Shown in pieces: positions 63,186 to 64,000 of a stretch of 64,000 nt of DNA (positions are counted from its first letter, which is position 1; every line of letters begins with the position of its first letter). The stretch lies in NCBI RefSeq assembly GCF_040954835.1, contig NC_090698.1, forward strand, positions 7,004,501 to 7,068,500. The letters are read 5' to 3'. The translations under genes were made by a program, and so were the position numbers. The DNA is from Lepisosteus oculatus (lineage: Eukaryota; Chordata; Actinopteri; Semionotiformes; Lepisosteidae). The notes under the pieces are model-generated. The model worked only from the letters and a program-made list of their open reading frames with translations, was not told where the DNA came from and made no database searches.

Positions 63186-63187
63186 AA

Positions 63188-63425
63188 GTTCAGGTGGGTA
63201 GCTGCGTCAGCATGCGTAGGCTGCAAAGGAACAAGTTATACAGTAGGTTTATTCCATGCTGAAAAAAAAGAAGGAAGAAAACACAACGTTTCGGCCGTGG
63301 AGCCTTCTTCAGGTGTGAAGAAGGCACCTTCTCAGACACCTGAAGAAGGCTCCACGAAAGAAACGTTGTGTTTTCTTTTTTCTTTTTTTTCAGCATGGAA
63401 TAAACCTATTACTTGTTCTTTTACT
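63188..63425 (+). repeat. MITE-like element with a long hairpin, copy 3
   Basis: Arms of about 85 bases (63226-63313 and 63336-63421) are near-perfect inverted repeats around a loop of about 25 bases. Both arms carry the 'tttattccatgctg' and 'cacaacgtttc' blocks. It is preceded by the family lead 'caggtgggtagctgcgtcag'. Confidence 0.85.
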
Positions 63426-64000
63426 ATAAAAAAAGGCAAGTCAGTATGTCACTGAAAATGATAGTCTTCACTTCTATCCTACCCACTGAAGTTGATATCT
63501 AACTCGTTCTGTACACGACAACCATATTGTTATAATTTCTGGTGTCTGTTTTTCAATGACAACCATCGCATATACACCTTGTCGAGATTAATCGGTCCAT
63601 TGTTTTGGTACGATTTATTTCTCACAAGCATGTCTAAATGTAACACTACCAGGCGGTTTCGAGACTTTGTTTTTATAATGTTTCACGAGGAATGACAGCA
63701 GCCGAAAGCTTGGGAGAAATTAGAATTGTTTATTGTGATGTGGAGATTTGGCGTAACCCGCTTGGCTGAGGGCCAACCTCCCGGCCGTTGGACGGGGAGG
63801 ATAGGACCCCCAAAAGAACCAAGCGGGACCCCCAGTCACCAGTGCAGAAAAACAAAAACAAAAGATTATTGGGCCAATTCAGCTGAGGAGAGAAAGTGCC
63901 TGCTTGAGGATACCGGGGTTAGTTTTAATGTATGCATGGTAAGCCTCGGAGGATCAATGGCCGAGTTGCTTGATGAGATACTGGGATATGCCTTGGCGAG
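63426..64000. other. Right edge, unclassified
   Basis: No exon recognised. From about 63700 the composition becomes more GC-rich ('ggccaacctcccggccg'), possibly the edge of another repeat. Confidence 0.3.

Overview
The window is vertebrate nuclear DNA. It has multi-exon genes with GT-AG introns, long intergenic stretches, tRNA-derived SINEs, V-SINE-like repeats, LINE 3' ends, a hAT transposon and (CA)n/(AAT)n microsatellites. The repeats and the fish-like acetylcholinesterase point to a ray-finned fish. A non-teleost such as a gar or bowfin is possible, but I cannot fix the species from sequence alone.

Four genes can be supported. (1) 1967-3190 (+): an intact single-coding-exon P2Y1-subgroup nucleotide receptor (GPCR). 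(2) 6257-8081 (-), perhaps with a further 5' exon near 8.75-8.84 kb: a schwannomin-interacting-protein-1 (SCHIP1) family gene that I could join in frame through six exons. It is convergent with the GPCR. (3) 13700-17679 (-): acetylcholinesterase, four coding exons, 636 aa, complete catalytic triad, ending in the T-type (WAT) tail exon. (4) 40690-53330 (+): an intact 11-exon transmembrane mucin of 1677 aa. It has a signal peptide, a rigid 60-bp VNTR mucin domain, an EGF-like module, a SEA domain with a GSIVV cleavage motif, a second Cys-rich EGF-like module, a TM helix and a cytoplasmic tail like those of MUC17/MUC3/MUC12. A fifth gene begins at 57542: a signal-peptide exon very like mucin exon 1, with the same intron phase and similar upstream motifs. 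It looks like the first exon of a tandem mucin whose body lies past the right edge.

Layout: 0-1.8 kb repeats; 1.8-4.7 kb GPCR; 5.2-9.1 kb SCHIP1-like; 9.2-12.5 kb CpG-rich or minisatellite spacer; about 12.5-17.7 kb ACHE; 18-24.4 kb GC/CpG-rich flank upstream of ACHE; 24.4-40.5 kb repeat-rich intergenic DNA; 40.5-53.7 kb mucin; 54-57 kb LINE and MITE-like repeats; 57.4-64 kb start of the second mucin and repeat-filled intron 1.

Context: ACHE beside a MUC17-type mucin matches human 7q22 (ACHE next to MUC3A/MUC12/MUC17). A P2Y receptor and a SCHIP1-family gene on the other side mirror P2RY1-SCHIP1-BCHE on human 3q25-26, so the block looks like one half of an ancient whole-genome-duplication paralogon. 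The most interesting new observations are the tandem mucin start with a shared CDX-like plus HNF1-like motif pair, the 138-bp near-identical inverted copy of ACHE intron 4 placed upstream of ACHE, and the length-invariant mucin VNTR with higher-order blocks.
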